Shown here: positions 33,564-46,500 of the stretch, piece by piece | Layout of the letters: every line of letters begins with the position of its first letter | Position numbering within the stretch: position 1 is the first letter of the stretch | NCBI GenBank assembly: GCA_021521415.1 | Contig: JAIQDT010002051.1 | Coordinates: forward strand, 369,912-433,911 | Length of the DNA stretch: 64,000 bases | Reading direction: 5' to 3' | From: Bidens hawaiensis | Taxonomy: Eukaryota > Streptophyta > Magnoliopsida > Asterales > Asteraceae | Made by a program: the position numbers and the translations under genes | The notes under the pieces: generated by a model | Database searches by the model: none | The model's input: the letters and a program-made list of their open reading frames with translations, nothing else | What the model was told of the DNA's origin: nothing

Positions 33564-35349
33564 TGTCACACCCCGACCAAAGGCGGCGGAACATGCCGAG
33601 GTGTAACGATTGCCCATAAGCACATGACATTATTTAAAGCGACAATATTTAGCAAACTCTTTTCATATCACAACATAAAAAATGTCACATAAAAATATTC
33701 ATAAGACAAATACAAAAAAATATAGCAAATCAAATATTGTTCATTTTTGCTAATATCCTAAAGGTATTTGTGACGTTTTCTCCAAGCTCCATAATCAACC
33801 AAGATGTAAACCTATAACAATTCATAAAATAAAGTATATCAACACAAAGGTTGGTGAGCAATTCATAGATTTAAAAACAATATCTATATAATAAGAAAAG
33901 TCACAATCTTGCATACAAAACAACAAATTAATAGCAATAATTTGGATAATATGAGGTCGCTAATAAGAATACATTAGCGTCACCGTCTATAAGAGAATAC
34001 CAAATGGATTCGGATTTCATGAGGTCGTTAATAAGAATACATTAACGGCACCGTGCTATAAGAGAATACCATATAGTTCACGGATTTATGATTCAACCCT
34101 CCAAAAGCGGTAAACACATAAGCATATAATCATGTAAGCATAGAACACCAAATTGAGAATTTATTTAAGTAAAGTATACAGTAAAGTTTGTGGTTTAAGA
34201 CTCAAATATAAAGCATTTAATTTGAATAAGTATGAAATGTCACCCCCACAACAAAAGATGGAAAACGGGGGATGAATGTACTCACGTTCAAGTAATAAAT
34301 TTGAAAAGTAGATAATTTGAAGATTTTACGGAACGACGGGCTTAACGTATGAAGCCTAAATAAAAGAAAGTCTTTGATTTAGAATGGTTGTCTTGAAGAT
34401 CTTTAAATAAAATAATTGTTGCAAAAAGTAAACAATTAAAGTTCAAGGTTTAAAATGTAACTATTTAAGAATATAATAATAAGCCTTTAAAAATGTAAGT
34501 TTGCTTTCAAAAGTTCGGTTTGGTTCGGTTTCCATCTCACAATAAGTTCGTAGATGGATTCCACATACCCAAGACTTGTACATGTGACTAACAAACTTAA
34601 ATGAGCAGAAGTTAAGCATAAATAATATGTGCAAACAAGTTATGTGAGTGTATATATATCAAGAACACGAAGTCCTCTATGAAGCCTTGCCATACGAGGT
34701 CCGAAACTTAACCAACCGGAGTCAGAGAAGTAACTACCAAAGGTAACAAGGGGTGTGTATTATATATATATGTTGTACCACCATAAACAAGTATTAGTAA
34801 GACTACATAAGCTAATTAAAATGAAAGAAATAGCTCAGTTTGGCTTTGGAAGTCAAACCTTCAAGAAAACTAATAAAACAAACCTTTAGATCTTTGAATT
34901 TGATAGAGTTTTTGGTGTTGTAGCAGAGATTAATGAATGGAAATGGTGGTGTATATATAGGGTAAATTGAAAGGGTCAAGCATAAAGGGTTTTGCATGAA
35001 AATGAAGTGTTTTAGTCACATGTTTGCTTAAAAATAAGCAAAAACGAGTGCAGCTGTATACCCTCTGGTCGCGATATGTGACGAGGATGAGTATCCCCCA
35101 TCGCGTAGCGCGATGGGGTTGATGACAGCTTCTTCCAACTTTGAAATTTGACAGTTTTAGTCCCTAAGGTTAGTTTTAGGTGATTTTTACGCCTTTTTAA
35201 TGACCGAAATGAATGTTTTCAAGACCCAAAAAGTGTAAACAATATTGTAACATAAAATCCATTATTTTGATTATTTCCAAAGTGTCAGTTTACAAGATAA
35301 AAGTTTACAAAACGAATACTATCAAGACCCGAAATTGACGAATGTCACA
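33564..35349 (-). mobile_element. Solo LTR 3 (gypsy-like, 1786 bp)
   Basis: It starts TGTCACACCCCGACCAAAGG and ends GACGAATGTCACA, with target duplication TTGAC (33559-33563 and 35350-35354). No primer-binding site, polypurine tract or coding region is inside. It is related to the LTR at 60990 (TGTCACTCCCAAACCAAAGG), which has a primer-binding site on its left; from that I give it minus orientation. It contains a 68-bp tandem duplication at 33952-34088 and a palindromic block CATCGCGTAGCGCGATGGGG near 35099-35118. Confidence 0.88.
33952..34088. repeat. Tandem duplication of about 68 bp in solo LTR 3
   Basis: Two units start TGAGGTCGCTAATAAGAATA (33952) and TGAGGTCGTTAATAAGAATA (34020). Each also contains CTATAAGAGAATACCA. 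Within each unit a short stem is formed by CGCTAAT / ATTAGCG (first) and CGTTAAT / ATTAACG (second), with matched changes on both arms. Confidence 0.85.
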
Positions 35350-35880
35350 TTGACTCTAAAAAGGATGTTCTTTTTTGAAAGCAAAGTAATGAAGAGTTTT
35401 TCAAGCAAAAACAACAACGTGATCGAGTTGAAAATCAGTCTTCACTGGTTGAATTTGTAGTAGACTAAAGAAGATGTTTCAATTGCAATGAGATAGGACT
35501 TTTTTTAGTTCTTATCCTAATCGATTTTAACACGATCATGTTCATAAGAAGGAGGTCAAAGTTTATAAGAAAAATGAGAGTCAAACACATACATTGGAAA
35601 GTGTTCCAATAAAAATTCTTAAAAGGGATGAAAAGGTGGTTAAGAGTGTTTTTTAAATTGGTGAAAGTTCTTTTGTGAAAAACTTCTGATGTGTTAAGGA
35701 TTCTGATGTTGTTTGTAAAATTTCTAATGTGTCAGATACGTCAAGTGCTTGTTCACATAGTTCATCAATAGATATTACAGGTGATGAGTTGAGTGAAGAA
35801 AAGTTGTATGAGAAATTCAAACAACCCAAGACGAGGAGAGCTTGGGTTTCCTTGTTTCACTAATTGGTTAGTTGGTGTGT
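35350..35880 (+). pseudogene. S1 gag end and linker to protease
   Basis: It resumes after TTGAC with DSKKDVLF-like sequence. A second, broken zinc knuckle (CFNCNEIGLFF, near 35476) matches CFCCKEEGHLFYSC of S2; the His is replaced and the rest is lost at a stop. Several stops and shifts occur. It leads into the protease near 35900. Confidence 0.75.
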
Positions 35881-38800
35881 AGGTGCTTCTTAGATCTGAT
35901 GATTCACGTTGGAAAGTGGATAGTGGAGCTTCTAGACATATGACTGGTACTCTTCATTTATTGAAAGATGTCAAATCAATTAGAGGAGGCTATGTCGGAT
36001 TTCCGAGTAACCAAGGAAGTCAAATTATAGGAGAAGGAATACTGTCAAATGGCACAGTAATGTTTTATAAAGTTAACTACATCACTGAATTGGAGAAAAA
36101 CTTATTGAGTATTTCACAAATCTGTGACAAGGGATTCTCCACACACTTCACTGATTGAGAATGCATCATTTTGAAACCGGGGTACATGATACCGGATGAA
36201 TGGGTTTTGATGAAAGCACCTCGTGAGAATGATCTGTATGTACTCAACATGAGTGTTGCTAGCACGATCACCAAGATTTTTCAATGTTTCGTATCCAAAG
36301 CATCATAAAAGGAATCGATTTTATGGCAGAGGAGAATGGGTCACATTTATGTGAGAAAGATGAACTATTTGGTTCATAATCATCTCGTTGATGGGGTAAA
36401 TGTGAAAGGATTTCATTTGAGTGATGATTGCTTGAGTTACAAAATGGGCAAACAGAAAAAGAAGTCTCATCCGTCAAAAGCGTTGAATTCAATCAACTTA
36501 CAGTTCGAGAGAGTCTATATGGATTTATTTGGACCTGTGAATGTCAAAAGCATCACTGCCGAACTTTATTGCTTAGTGGTCACTTATGATTATTGAAGAT
36601 TCTCATGTATGATGTTCTTTAAATTAAAAGATGAAACGTTTGAGAATTTGTTGATATCGTTCAAAAAGTTGGAGAATTTGTACAATTTGCCAATCAGAAG
36701 AATCAAAAGTGACAATGGATCCGATTTCAAGAATAATAAAATTATGGAGTATTAATAAACATGGTATTCTTCATGAATTCAGTGAACCATATACTCCACA
36801 AAAAAATGGGTCGCTGAAAGGAAGAATAAAACTCTTATTGAAACTACAAGAGCCATGTTAGCTGACTCAAAATTGCCTATCAATTTTTGGACATAGGTCG
36901 TGGCTTCTGCATGTTATACATTTAACCGTACTCTCACTTGAAAAAGTGTGGGAAAAGATGCTTTGAACTCTTGAACCGAAGAAAGCCAAATCTGAAGTGG
37001 CTCGAACCTTTTTGGTCACAATGTATGGTTCTGGATCCAAATGGCAAGCTTGGTGCAAAATCAGTAGTTGGATTCTTTGTTGGTTGTCCTTTGAGAAGAG
37101 TTTTCTTTCAAGCATCAACCGAATCGTGCAAGTACAACATGTTTATTGTCAAAGTTACAACGCACCTACTCAAAAACTGGGAGGTGCAAAGTTGTTTGAC
37201 TATGAAAATATCTGGAAGACTTTCAATTTACATGAAGATGATTTATCTGATGAAGCTGCTTCGTTGCTGTTTCAACAATATTTGAATGATGATTGCTTTC
37301 AAGAATTTGCATCAAATGATGATTCCCCAATTTTCAATGAGGTAATTCATGATGATCCTGATCCTGTTGCTATTCCATATACTCCTCATTTGATGATAAT
37401 GGAGAAACTCATGAAGATGCGATTGAATTGGTGGCTACTCCGGGTGTAACAGAATAGCTAGAGAAGAGAATGTTACAAAATTGCAAGACAATGTGAGTGT
37501 GTCAACCGAAATTATTCCTCGAACCTTGTCCTATCATTCTGAAGAAAATATTATTGGAGATATACATACCGGGGTTTGTACAAGAAGTCAAGTTGACCGA
37601 AGTCTTCAATATTTCTATACTCAAGTGTCACCATTACAAAGTCATTGCTTGTTCAAATGTTTTATTTCTCAAATAGAACTGAAGAAATACAAAGAGGCCT
37701 TGACTGAGGAAAGTTGGGTGAATGCTATGTAAGAAGATATTTATCAATTTGAGAAGTTAGGAGTATGGAAGCTTGTTGACTTACCTGATGACAAGAAACG
37801 TATTAATTCCAAACGGGTGTTTAAGTGCAAGCGTGATGAGAATGGAATTATAGTTCGAAAGAAATATCGGTTAGTCGTTCTCGGATTCAATCAACGGGAA
37901 GGAATCGACTACAATAAAGTATATTTGCTAGCTGCTAAACTTGAAGCGATTTAAATTTTTCTGGAATTTCCTTCATGGAAAGGTTTTAAGGTATATCAAT
38001 TAGATGTTAAATCTGCTTTCCTTAATGGGAAACTTGGTAAAGAAGTTTACTTGGGACAACCACCGGGGTTTGTCGATCCGATCCACAAAGACAAGGTGTA
38101 CTTACTCGATAAAGAATTGTACGATTTACACCAAGCCCCGAGAGCTTGGTATGAAACTTTATCTCAACATCTGTTGGATAATCACTTAACTCGAGGAACC
38201 CTGTTTACCTGGTGGATGGCATTCATTGATTGTTCAAGTTTATGTGGGTGATATCATTTTTGGGTCAACCAATGACAATTTTTGCAAAGAGTTTGAGGAG
38301 GTTATGAAGTCCAAATTTAAGATGAGTTCAATGGGGTAGATGAAGTTTTTCCTAGGTCTTTAGGTGGAGCAGTTACCCGATGGTATCTTTATTAACCAAA
38401 AAAGTACGTCAAGGACATCCTAGCGAAATTCAACATGGCTGATTCAACGACAATTAGAACTCCTTTACCATTGAACCATGGAATTGGTCTTGATCCCACC
38501 GGGGAGAAGGTTGATCAAACGCTTTACCGTTCCATGATTGGCTCTCTTATGTAATTAACAGTTTCTCGGCCACATATTATATACCCAACGTGTTTATGTG
38601 CTCGATATCAATCCAATCCAAAAGTCTCGCATCTCATGATAGTGAAGAGGATACTACGGTATCTTAAAGGATGTCCTGGAATTGGTTTATGATATCCTAA
38701 AGATGATGAGTTTGTGCTGAGAGCTTTTTCAGATTCTAATTATGGAAGTTGTAAGTTGAACGCGAAGTCTACAACTGCCGGATGTCAATTCTTCGGAAGT

Positions 38801-39151
38801 AGGTAGGCCATGTGGCAATGTAAGAAGCAAACAACCGTTTCTCTTTCGACTTGTGAAGCTGAGTATCTAGCTGCCTCTAGTTGATGTTCTCAGGTTCATT
38901 GGATTCAACAGGATATTCGTGACTACGGTTTGCATTTTCTGACCACTCCTATTTTTGTAGATAATTCTGCAGCTATTTCCATAACAAAAAACCCGGTAAA
39001 TTATTCTAAAACTAAGCACACTGAAATACGTTATCACTTCACTCGTGATTGTTGCGGAAATAAGTTGATAACCATAGATAAAATTCACACCGACGAGCAA
39101 AACGCAGATCTTTTTACTAAATCTTTTGATAAAAACATTTATATATGCTAA
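35881..39151 (+). pseudogene. S1 pol: protease, integrase, RT, RNase H
   Basis: The copia order is clear. Protease: WKVDSGASRHMTGT near 35910, catalytic Asp present. GAG-pre-integrase zinc region near 36330-36450: RRMGH present, but the last pair reads CLSY instead of CxxC. Integrase core: VYMDLFGPVN, IKSDNGSDFKN and AERKNKTLIE supply Asp, Asp and Glu, with shifts between. RT: YQLDVKSAFLNG near 37995-38030, LYDLHQAPRAWYETL near 38115, and YVGDIIFGST near 38240, where YVDD is expected, so one catalytic Asp is replaced by Gly. RNase H: AFSDSNYGSCKLNAKSTTAG, STCEAEYLAA and the end TDEQNADLFTKSF at 39085-39120. At least five stops and several shifts show it is dead. Confidence 0.9.
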
Positions 39152-40956
39152 AGCTTAACGGTATTAAGAAACTAGGAGGCGGGAAGGAGAATGACCCCGA
39201 GGTAATGGACTCTGATCTTGAGTAACATTCATCTGAGTCAAGTTTATTTTTGTAAATATGTTTTCAATTTGCCTTTTGATTTTAGGGGGATATATATCTA
39301 GAAAATCCAAAAACATTCATATATTTGAAAAAGCCAAAAACAGTTTAAAATGATAAAAAAGTTAAAAACATCGAAAAAATTACACCTCGAATAGAGTTTT
39401 TGAAGCAAAAAGGGAAGATGATAGTACATTGATCATCCAGTACCAAATCCAGTAAGAAATAGGCTTAAAAGGCTATGTGCTTAAATATATTAGTGCATTG
39501 GTAGGCTTTAAAATAAACAAGTATGGAATAGTAAGTGATATAAACTTAAGTAGCCAAGTTAAAGGGGGGGGGGGGGGGTTATTTCTCTAATAAAAATCTT
39601 GGTAATGAAGGAAGAAATGTAATGGCCTGTCATACTCAAGCCTTATGTTTTATCATGATCACCAAAATTAAAAGCTTTTAATTGTTTAAACTAATGATTA
39701 GATCATCAATGGTATATGGTTTTATGGCCCTAAATCCTATATTAATGGGATGCTTCAAAATTCTGGATACCATTGAGTCTTTATGCGGTTTATCATTTGG
39801 GTATTTACATAGTTTGAATACTAAATCGCTTTATAAGCGAACCCAAATTCATTATACTTGATCACTGTTGTACTGTGCACAACTCCGTTACTGACTTGAT
39901 CAACCACTTTTTTAGACATACAATGTTCCTCCCTTACGCGTGTCTTAATACCAGTAAGAAACGGACCCAATGGGATACAATGTCTAAAAGCCATACAGAT
40001 GAAATCGTGCATACTCAGTCATGGTTGAGGAAATTTGGGGTATTGCTTGATAACAGGGGTATATCTTGTTGTGAAGGTTGTTAAAAATTTGAAATGTTTT
40101 GATCTAATTGTTCTAGGGATTAAGTCAAGTTGGGGTGACATGGTAAATATCAAAATAAGCCTGAATCAAGATAAGAGACTTATCATTTCCTGATATTGTG
40201 TGATTAGTTAAACCTTAATCATATCACCGAAATTTCTGAAAAATTTGTTGTTAAGTTTAAGTGGACAACAATACCAATTACTAACTTAAATCAAGTCATA
40301 ATAATGCTGAAATATAAAACTGTGATGGAAGGCGATTTAGTCAATATGTTTCCCTGCTTAAACTCACAAATATATTTTTGTATATAGTTTGAGTTTTGTT
40401 CTAATTGTTGCTAAACCAAAAAGATTTACAATTTCTGAGTTATTTTCGACTTTAGATGAATGGTTTACTATCTTTTCGGATGAATTGTTGAGAATTTCAA
40501 ACTGAGTTGTTTTGAATTCATTTTCATAGCGCTAAAACGTCAATCAAGGTCATTAATTTGGACTTGCTATTTTCAAAAGTATTTCAAAAGGATTTCAGTT
40601 ATTTTGTTCAATCAAGGTCATTAATTTGGACTTGATCGAACTCGAAAGTGTGAATTTCATGATTTAATATGTTTTACTTACATATCCGACATATATGTAT
40701 TAATCATATATGGCGTATATGTATTCATTACATATACAGCGTATAAGTTTAATACATATACGACGTATATGTCAAGTGACATATACCGAGGATAAGTGAT
40801 AAGTATATATACTTGTTACTTATACGTTAATTTCATTATATCCGTTCATTATTGATTTCTGCTCAATTTTCTCTCTCATTGTTCATCATTTTATATCCGT
40901 GCAAATGGTTTACGTTGATTATACTAGTTATTCACACACTATTATAATCATAAAAG
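39152..40956 (+). other. S1 spacer between pol and env-like ORF
   Basis: There is no gene. It corresponds to the spacer of S2 at 46800-49225; for example the block near 40010-40075 with TATTGCTTGATAACAGGGGT matches S2 near 48290-48320 on the other strand. It holds a run of 15 G at 39564-39578, and around 40680-40830 a cluster of TATACG-type palindromes, including one with 8-bp arms (CATATACG / CGTATATG) at 40755-40771. Confidence 0.75.
39564..39578. repeat. G15 homopolymer
   Basis: Fifteen consecutive G in an AT-rich setting, preceded by AAGTTAAA. It could be an expanded purine tract or a base-calling artefact. Confidence 0.9.
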
Positions 40957-42918
40957 ATGGCTCGTAAAGGGAAAGACAATGATCCTATGCATAATATATG
41001 TACATATCTGGACTTGGAGGATAAGAAAACTCATCACTTCAAGACAATCATTCCTTTTTTTATACGATCGAGGATATATAAGGTTATTACTGTGCGATGT
41101 GAGCCTTATCGGAATATTGTAGCTGAATTATGGAAGAATGCTACTGATTGGCGATCAGAAATCATGTCTAAGGAGTAAAAGATATTGTTGTGTCTGAAAG
41201 TATTATCAGAAAGATTTTGGAGTTTGGGGATGTTGAGACGGATCGGGATACATTAGATGAACGTTTAGTGGAAGGATGTCTTATCAGAATGGGATTCCAG
41301 AATGATATCAACCGAGGACCTTTTTTGAAAACAGGTTTGCCAGGACCGTACAAGTTTCTGGTGCATGTGGTAGTGCAGTGATTGGGGCACATGAAGGGAG
41401 GTTATAATGAAATTGTCGACTACCAGATGTGTATCATTGCTTCTTTATGCTTGTACCTGAAGTATAATTTCTCCAAGAAGTTGAGAAGGTTGGTGAAAAG
41501 ATTTAATTAGCACATATGGCTGGGAATAACTGTTGAAAATTGCCATCATATAAGAATAAAGATGAAGATGAAATTCCCAAATTTCGTCGTTTGTTTGGAC
41601 ATTTAAAGTGTGCTGAGTATGTTGCAACAGAGGTGAATAACTGGAGGCATATTAACAGTGACTCAGATCATGAGAATGAAAACATAATGATGGAGAAATT
41701 CAAAGCTGTGGGTGGAAGCATATGGTTTATCAAGGCTGAAGATGATGTAGCTGATTCTCAGAGAGGGAAAAGAAAGAGAAAGAAAGTTATTAAAGTTGAG
41801 GAGGTTACACCTGTGGATGAACAACCTATATTCTCTGCTACGTCTGGTAAAGACGATGAAGAAATAGATTTAGATTCATAGTTTAATAAAAGTGTGTTTG
41901 CAGATCCACGTGCAATGGCAGACTTGAGAAAGCAACGAAAACGAAAGAAAACTGAGGAAGAGTCTGACAAAGCTTTTGTTCCAGAGGTGGGGAATGAAAA
42001 GAAGAGAAGGGTAAAGAAATGCATGGCGAAACATGTTGAATCGTCTCTAAAGTTGATTGATGAAGAATCAAACCCTGAGGGGGAGATTGGAGAACCAATG
42101 GTGGTTGGAAAGTTAATTCCAGAAATGGATATAGATATGGAACATGTTGTTGATCTGAGTTGTAATGACAACATATTAAAGACACCTGAGGTGAAAGCAA
42201 CACCATCACCTAAGAAACGGACAAAAAAGAAGCCTACATCAAAAGTTACTCCGAAGTTTACATATCAAAGCCAATCTTTTGGTAGTTTTCCAGAATTTGA
42301 TGCAAATATGTTCTTGGATGGACCTTCCAGACAATAATTTGATACGTTGAAAGGTCGTGTTGAGGACCAGGATGTTCAGATTGAAAGTTTATCTAAAGAG
42401 AATTGAAGATTGAGGCAGGAAAATGTGGAGATCAAAGCAATGTTTGTAGAAAGTGACAGAAAGCATTCCTTACAAGCTGATCTACTCAACCAACATATGA
42501 AATATTTTGTAATCATTAAAGAATAGTTGGGTATACTTTGGTTATTTGAGGTAGAAAAGGCTGATGATATTGTATTTGAGCATGTATACGGAGGAGATAC
42601 TAGTGTGGAGGAATGTGAAATCAAAATAATGTATGATAAAGAGTAGGAAGATTTAAAGGTTAAAGGTATAGTTGCTGAAGAATCGATCATCTTATCTGAG
42701 GATATTGCTGAACAGAATGTTGGGTCATCATCTATGATGGTTGCTACATAAGAACCTATGGTGGAAGAGCCTATATTGGTTATGGTTGTTTATGAACCAA
42801 AGGTTGATGAACCTTTGATTGTTGATTCTATGGAGATAGTACCGTTTGAACCAAATAATGAAGATGATGATGAAGATGAAGGTAAACTTGATTTCTCTGC
42901 TGGTGAAGATTATGATTA

Positions 42919-42974
<56 letters not shown>

Positions 42975-43119
42975 ACGTTGGTGGTGGAACTGGTTTGTTG
43001 GTTAGTTCAAAAGGTAGCAAGGCTCGTGCTGATAGTGTTCAAGAAAGTCAAAAGTCTGATGATCCTACACATTATGATAGTCCAACGACAAGTGTGTTGA
43101 AGATACTGAGGCTATGAAG
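40957..43119 (+). pseudogene. S1 env-like ORF, first part
   Basis: A coding region after pol, starting MARKGKDNDPMHN at 40957 and matching S2 (MVKFKDFVVNHNMCAYL). The first 200 codons form a globular-looking region (FKTIIPFFIRSRIYKVITV, GPFLKTGLPGPYKFLVHVVV, KGGYNEIVDYQMCI) shared with S2 near 46180-46800. A basic stretch (RGKRKRKKV, then KQRKRKK) follows, then a helical, coiled-coil-like part (LKGRVEDQDVQIESLSKEN, near 42350). Last come acidic segments with 17 Asp in a row encoded by (GAT)17 at 42923-42973. Stops at about 41178, 41381, 41881 and later break it. I see no signal peptide or fusion-protein features, so env-like refers only to position, as used for Sireviruses. S2 is inserted at 43119; the rest is at 55944-56754. 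Confidence 0.75.
42923..42973 (+). repeat. (GAT)17 microsatellite encoding poly-Asp
   Basis: Seventeen GAT codons in the S1 env-like frame. S2 has ten at 44752-44781 at the same protein position, so the tract varies in length. The poly-Met frames reported by translation of the other phase are shadows. Confidence 0.95.
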
Positions 43120-43324
43120 TTTTTAAGTCCTATTAATACATTCACCTATGGCCGTATAGGTCAGAGCTGGCGTATAAGACTTATACGCCACATATAAGTC
43201 TTATACGCTGGCTTGACTTATACGCCCTTTACATCTTTCTAATATTGGCAATTTCAGTCTCTATAACATAAAAATATGACACATTTAGTACATAAGACCT
43301 AGCATTAGACAATATGCTCTAACA
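43120..43324 (-). repeat. S2 3' LTR, outer half missing (205 bp)
   Basis: It matches the 5' LTR from about 55745 to 55943, for example CTTGACTTATACGCCC and AAGACCTAGCATTAGA. On the minus strand it starts TGTTAGAGCATATTG at 43324. Next to it, plus-strand ACAAACCCCCTGG reads CCAGGGGGTTTGT, the polypurine tract (about 43322-43334). A palindrome of 23 bp lies at 43168-43190. Confidence 0.8.
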
Positions 43325-43502
43325 AACCCCCTGGATATTGATAGTTCTTTTCATCTTTAGTCAATACCAAATACCCTCTTACGATACGCCTTTCTCGCTT
43401 CATCAAATGATTGCTTAGTTGATCCTTGTTGTGACGTTGGACCCGATACTCCAACTGACATATATTGAAACCGATTCCATGATGCCTGAGTAACTCTATC
43501 CT

Positions 43503-46500
43503 GCATTAAGCATTCAAATCCTCCTCAATTCTGTCTTGTTCATTACTAACAGCTCTCCAATTCGTTTCCCAATCCCGTCCAAAATATATCTTCTTGTTAA
43601 AGCACAAATCCACCACTTTCTGAAATTGGTTGGCCTGAGTGTTGACTTTATCATCAAAGCACTGAATCTTGTTCAAATGGAACACCTCTATGTCTTTCAA
43701 CGAACAGTTCACCAACCACATTGGATCATATACTCTAATCACATCATATTTCTTCTCACCACGATCCAAGTAAATGCTAGCTTCACCAGTCAATGCCTAA
43801 TAAGACCAACAAAGGAAATAAGGATGAAAATCCTGTTCCATTGGGTACAACGGTAGCACGCGTAGAGAATCTGGTCTTGAATATCTCAATGTTCGTATCA
43901 GCTTACCTTCAGGATTCTTTCGTTTTCTTGACATAAACACTTTAGGAACCTAAGGTGTCCACCTTTTAAAACCTCACTTTTCCTCATTCACTATAAACTC
44001 CCAAATCTATTTCACATGACCACTCTTTGGCTTGTAAAGCAAGTCATAATGCATACATATATCATAAACATCAAACCATGGCAAAGACTTCAACTCTATT
44101 AAACTATTGAAGCATTGCACTCCAAATAATCTTCTAATTACAATCTTCCGAATCTTACTCAAGTAATGTTGATACATTTACCCGGTGCAACATATTTTTG
44201 TGTTTTCTTGTTGTATTTCACCGGGTTTAAGAATACTTGCTTCGGCTCAACAACACGATATGGAAACCAACTTTTCATATCATCTTTGTTGACTTTCATT
44301 GGTTGTTCATATGGATTTGGTTCCATCTTGATTTCCTCATAAATACTTCGTCAAAGGCATCAAATTCTTCATTTTCACCAACATACTTGACTGCTTCAGG
44401 TTTATCATCAAATTCCACATCTTGGTTTAACCAATATTAATGTATATTATCCACCAAGATATCCTTTTCAAAATAAAAAATTAGATCTTCCATTGAAACA
44501 TCTAACATTTTGGCAAGTTCGTACTTATCCACAGGAGTTTCACCTTCCATAATTTCTCCCCCCATGTTAGATAATTTGAATCTTGTTGGATACCAAAATG
44601 CATCGAAATTCTCCAACTCTTCCAAAGGTTTATCATTAAGTGAACTTTTAGTTTCAGACTCCTGCTGTGGTTCCTCAGAATGAACATCACCACCAACAGA
44701 ATCGATCTTTTATTCAGAAATACCAGATATAGCACCAGCACCTCCTTGAGGATCATCATCATCATCATCATCATCATCATCTAAATAAGTGTAATCATCA
44801 TCTGAACCATGAAAGTCTACATTTGCTTCATCTTCTTTATATTCTTCCTCCTTTTCTTCGTCAACAACCTTGGTCTCATCAACAATAGTCTCAACAGGTA
44901 CAACTATTGTCTCAACCACAGGTTCAATAACTTGCATACCAATGACACTAGATCCCCTAGCCTGCAAAAAAGCATCTACTACATCATCGTTAACAAAGAT
45001 AGGATCTTCAATATATGACTTTCCCTTCTCAGCAGCTCTTTCGTTGTCATATTCAACACGAAACATTGCCTCGGCAACACTAATGTCACCACCATATACT
45101 CGTTCAAACACGATGTCACTCGCTTCAACTCTATCAACTTCAGAATTCAGTCTAATCCCGAGCTTCTTTTCAATGATGACAAAGTACTTCATATGCTCAT
45201 TCAACAAATCATATTGTATTTTTCTCTTTCATTCACTTTCATCTAATCGCTTCTTAATCTCCACATTATCAGCCCTTAAATGATCATTCTCCTCCACAAG
45301 ACTTATAATCTTCACATCTTGACTTTCCACCTTATCTTTAAACATATCGAATTCAGCCCTTGACGGTGCATCCAACTGTAAATAAATGTCAAAAAAACTT
45401 GCAAATGATGGTTGTGATGTCCTAGGAACAGCCTTCTGAGATTTTTGATGCACATGCTCTCAATAATTGGAGTTGTCTATGAAAACTTCTGAGACTTTGG
45501 AGTATTAAGCAACTTATTAATTGCATCATCGAGATTAACTTAAAAAATAAGCATCTTTTCAGCTTCAGTAGTTTTGGTAATCTCTCGAGTCTTTTCAACA
45601 TTAACAACTGACTTCCCTGGTTCATCAACCAAGCACGAATCAATTACAGATCTGTTAACCATATGCTTCACACGCTTCTTTTTCGGCTTCCTTTACTCGA
45701 GAAAATAAGTCTCATCTTGATAAAACTTTTTCTTTGTTTTCCTCTCTATTTTCAAATCATGCGTAGCACGAGGATCAACCAAGATTTTTCTACTAATTTA
45801 TGGGCCAGACTCAGTTTCCTCTCTAGAAAGATCAGCAATTGGTTCAACAAAAGGTTGTTGTGGAGCAGAAATAGGATCAGGAGGTGTTATCGGCTCAACA
45901 TTTACCGTTCACTTTCGTTTCTTCTTTGTCTTTTGTGACCCTTCAGCTTCATCTCCCTCATCTTTCACAAACCAACGACCACCAATAGGCACAAACTTAT
46001 GCTTACGAACAATTTCATTTTCCATATCCGAACCACTACTATCTTTTCTCCACTTGTTATCGACAGGTGCAACATAATCAGGGTCATTTAAAGGCCCAAA
46101 TAAAGCCCTAAAAACTGGAATTTCCTTCTCTGATTTCTTCATGTACGACTTGAGCTTAATACATCCATTAGCCGACATGTGAACCAGTATCATTTCTTCA
46201 CTCGTCTTGACAACACCAGGAAACTAATGATCATCTATCAGCTGAATGAACCTTGGATACATAAGCCAGTTGCTATCAAAGTACATTTTCATGTGCTTAA
46301 ATATAATTTTGGAAAAGTTATATTTCATGTTTAGGCATAACACAGTCATGATACACATCTGATAATCGAGAATCTCCTCATATCCACCCTTACGATGTCG
46401 TAAAAAATGAACTATCACATGCACCATGAACTTGAACGGTCTTGACAAACAAGTTTTCAAGTATGCAACCGTATTTACTCATTTTGGTATCCCATCCTTT

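Noticed and set aside
42846..43100. Poly-Met frame
   Set aside because: It is the (GAT)n tract read in another phase; the same holds for 44502-44780 on the minus strand.
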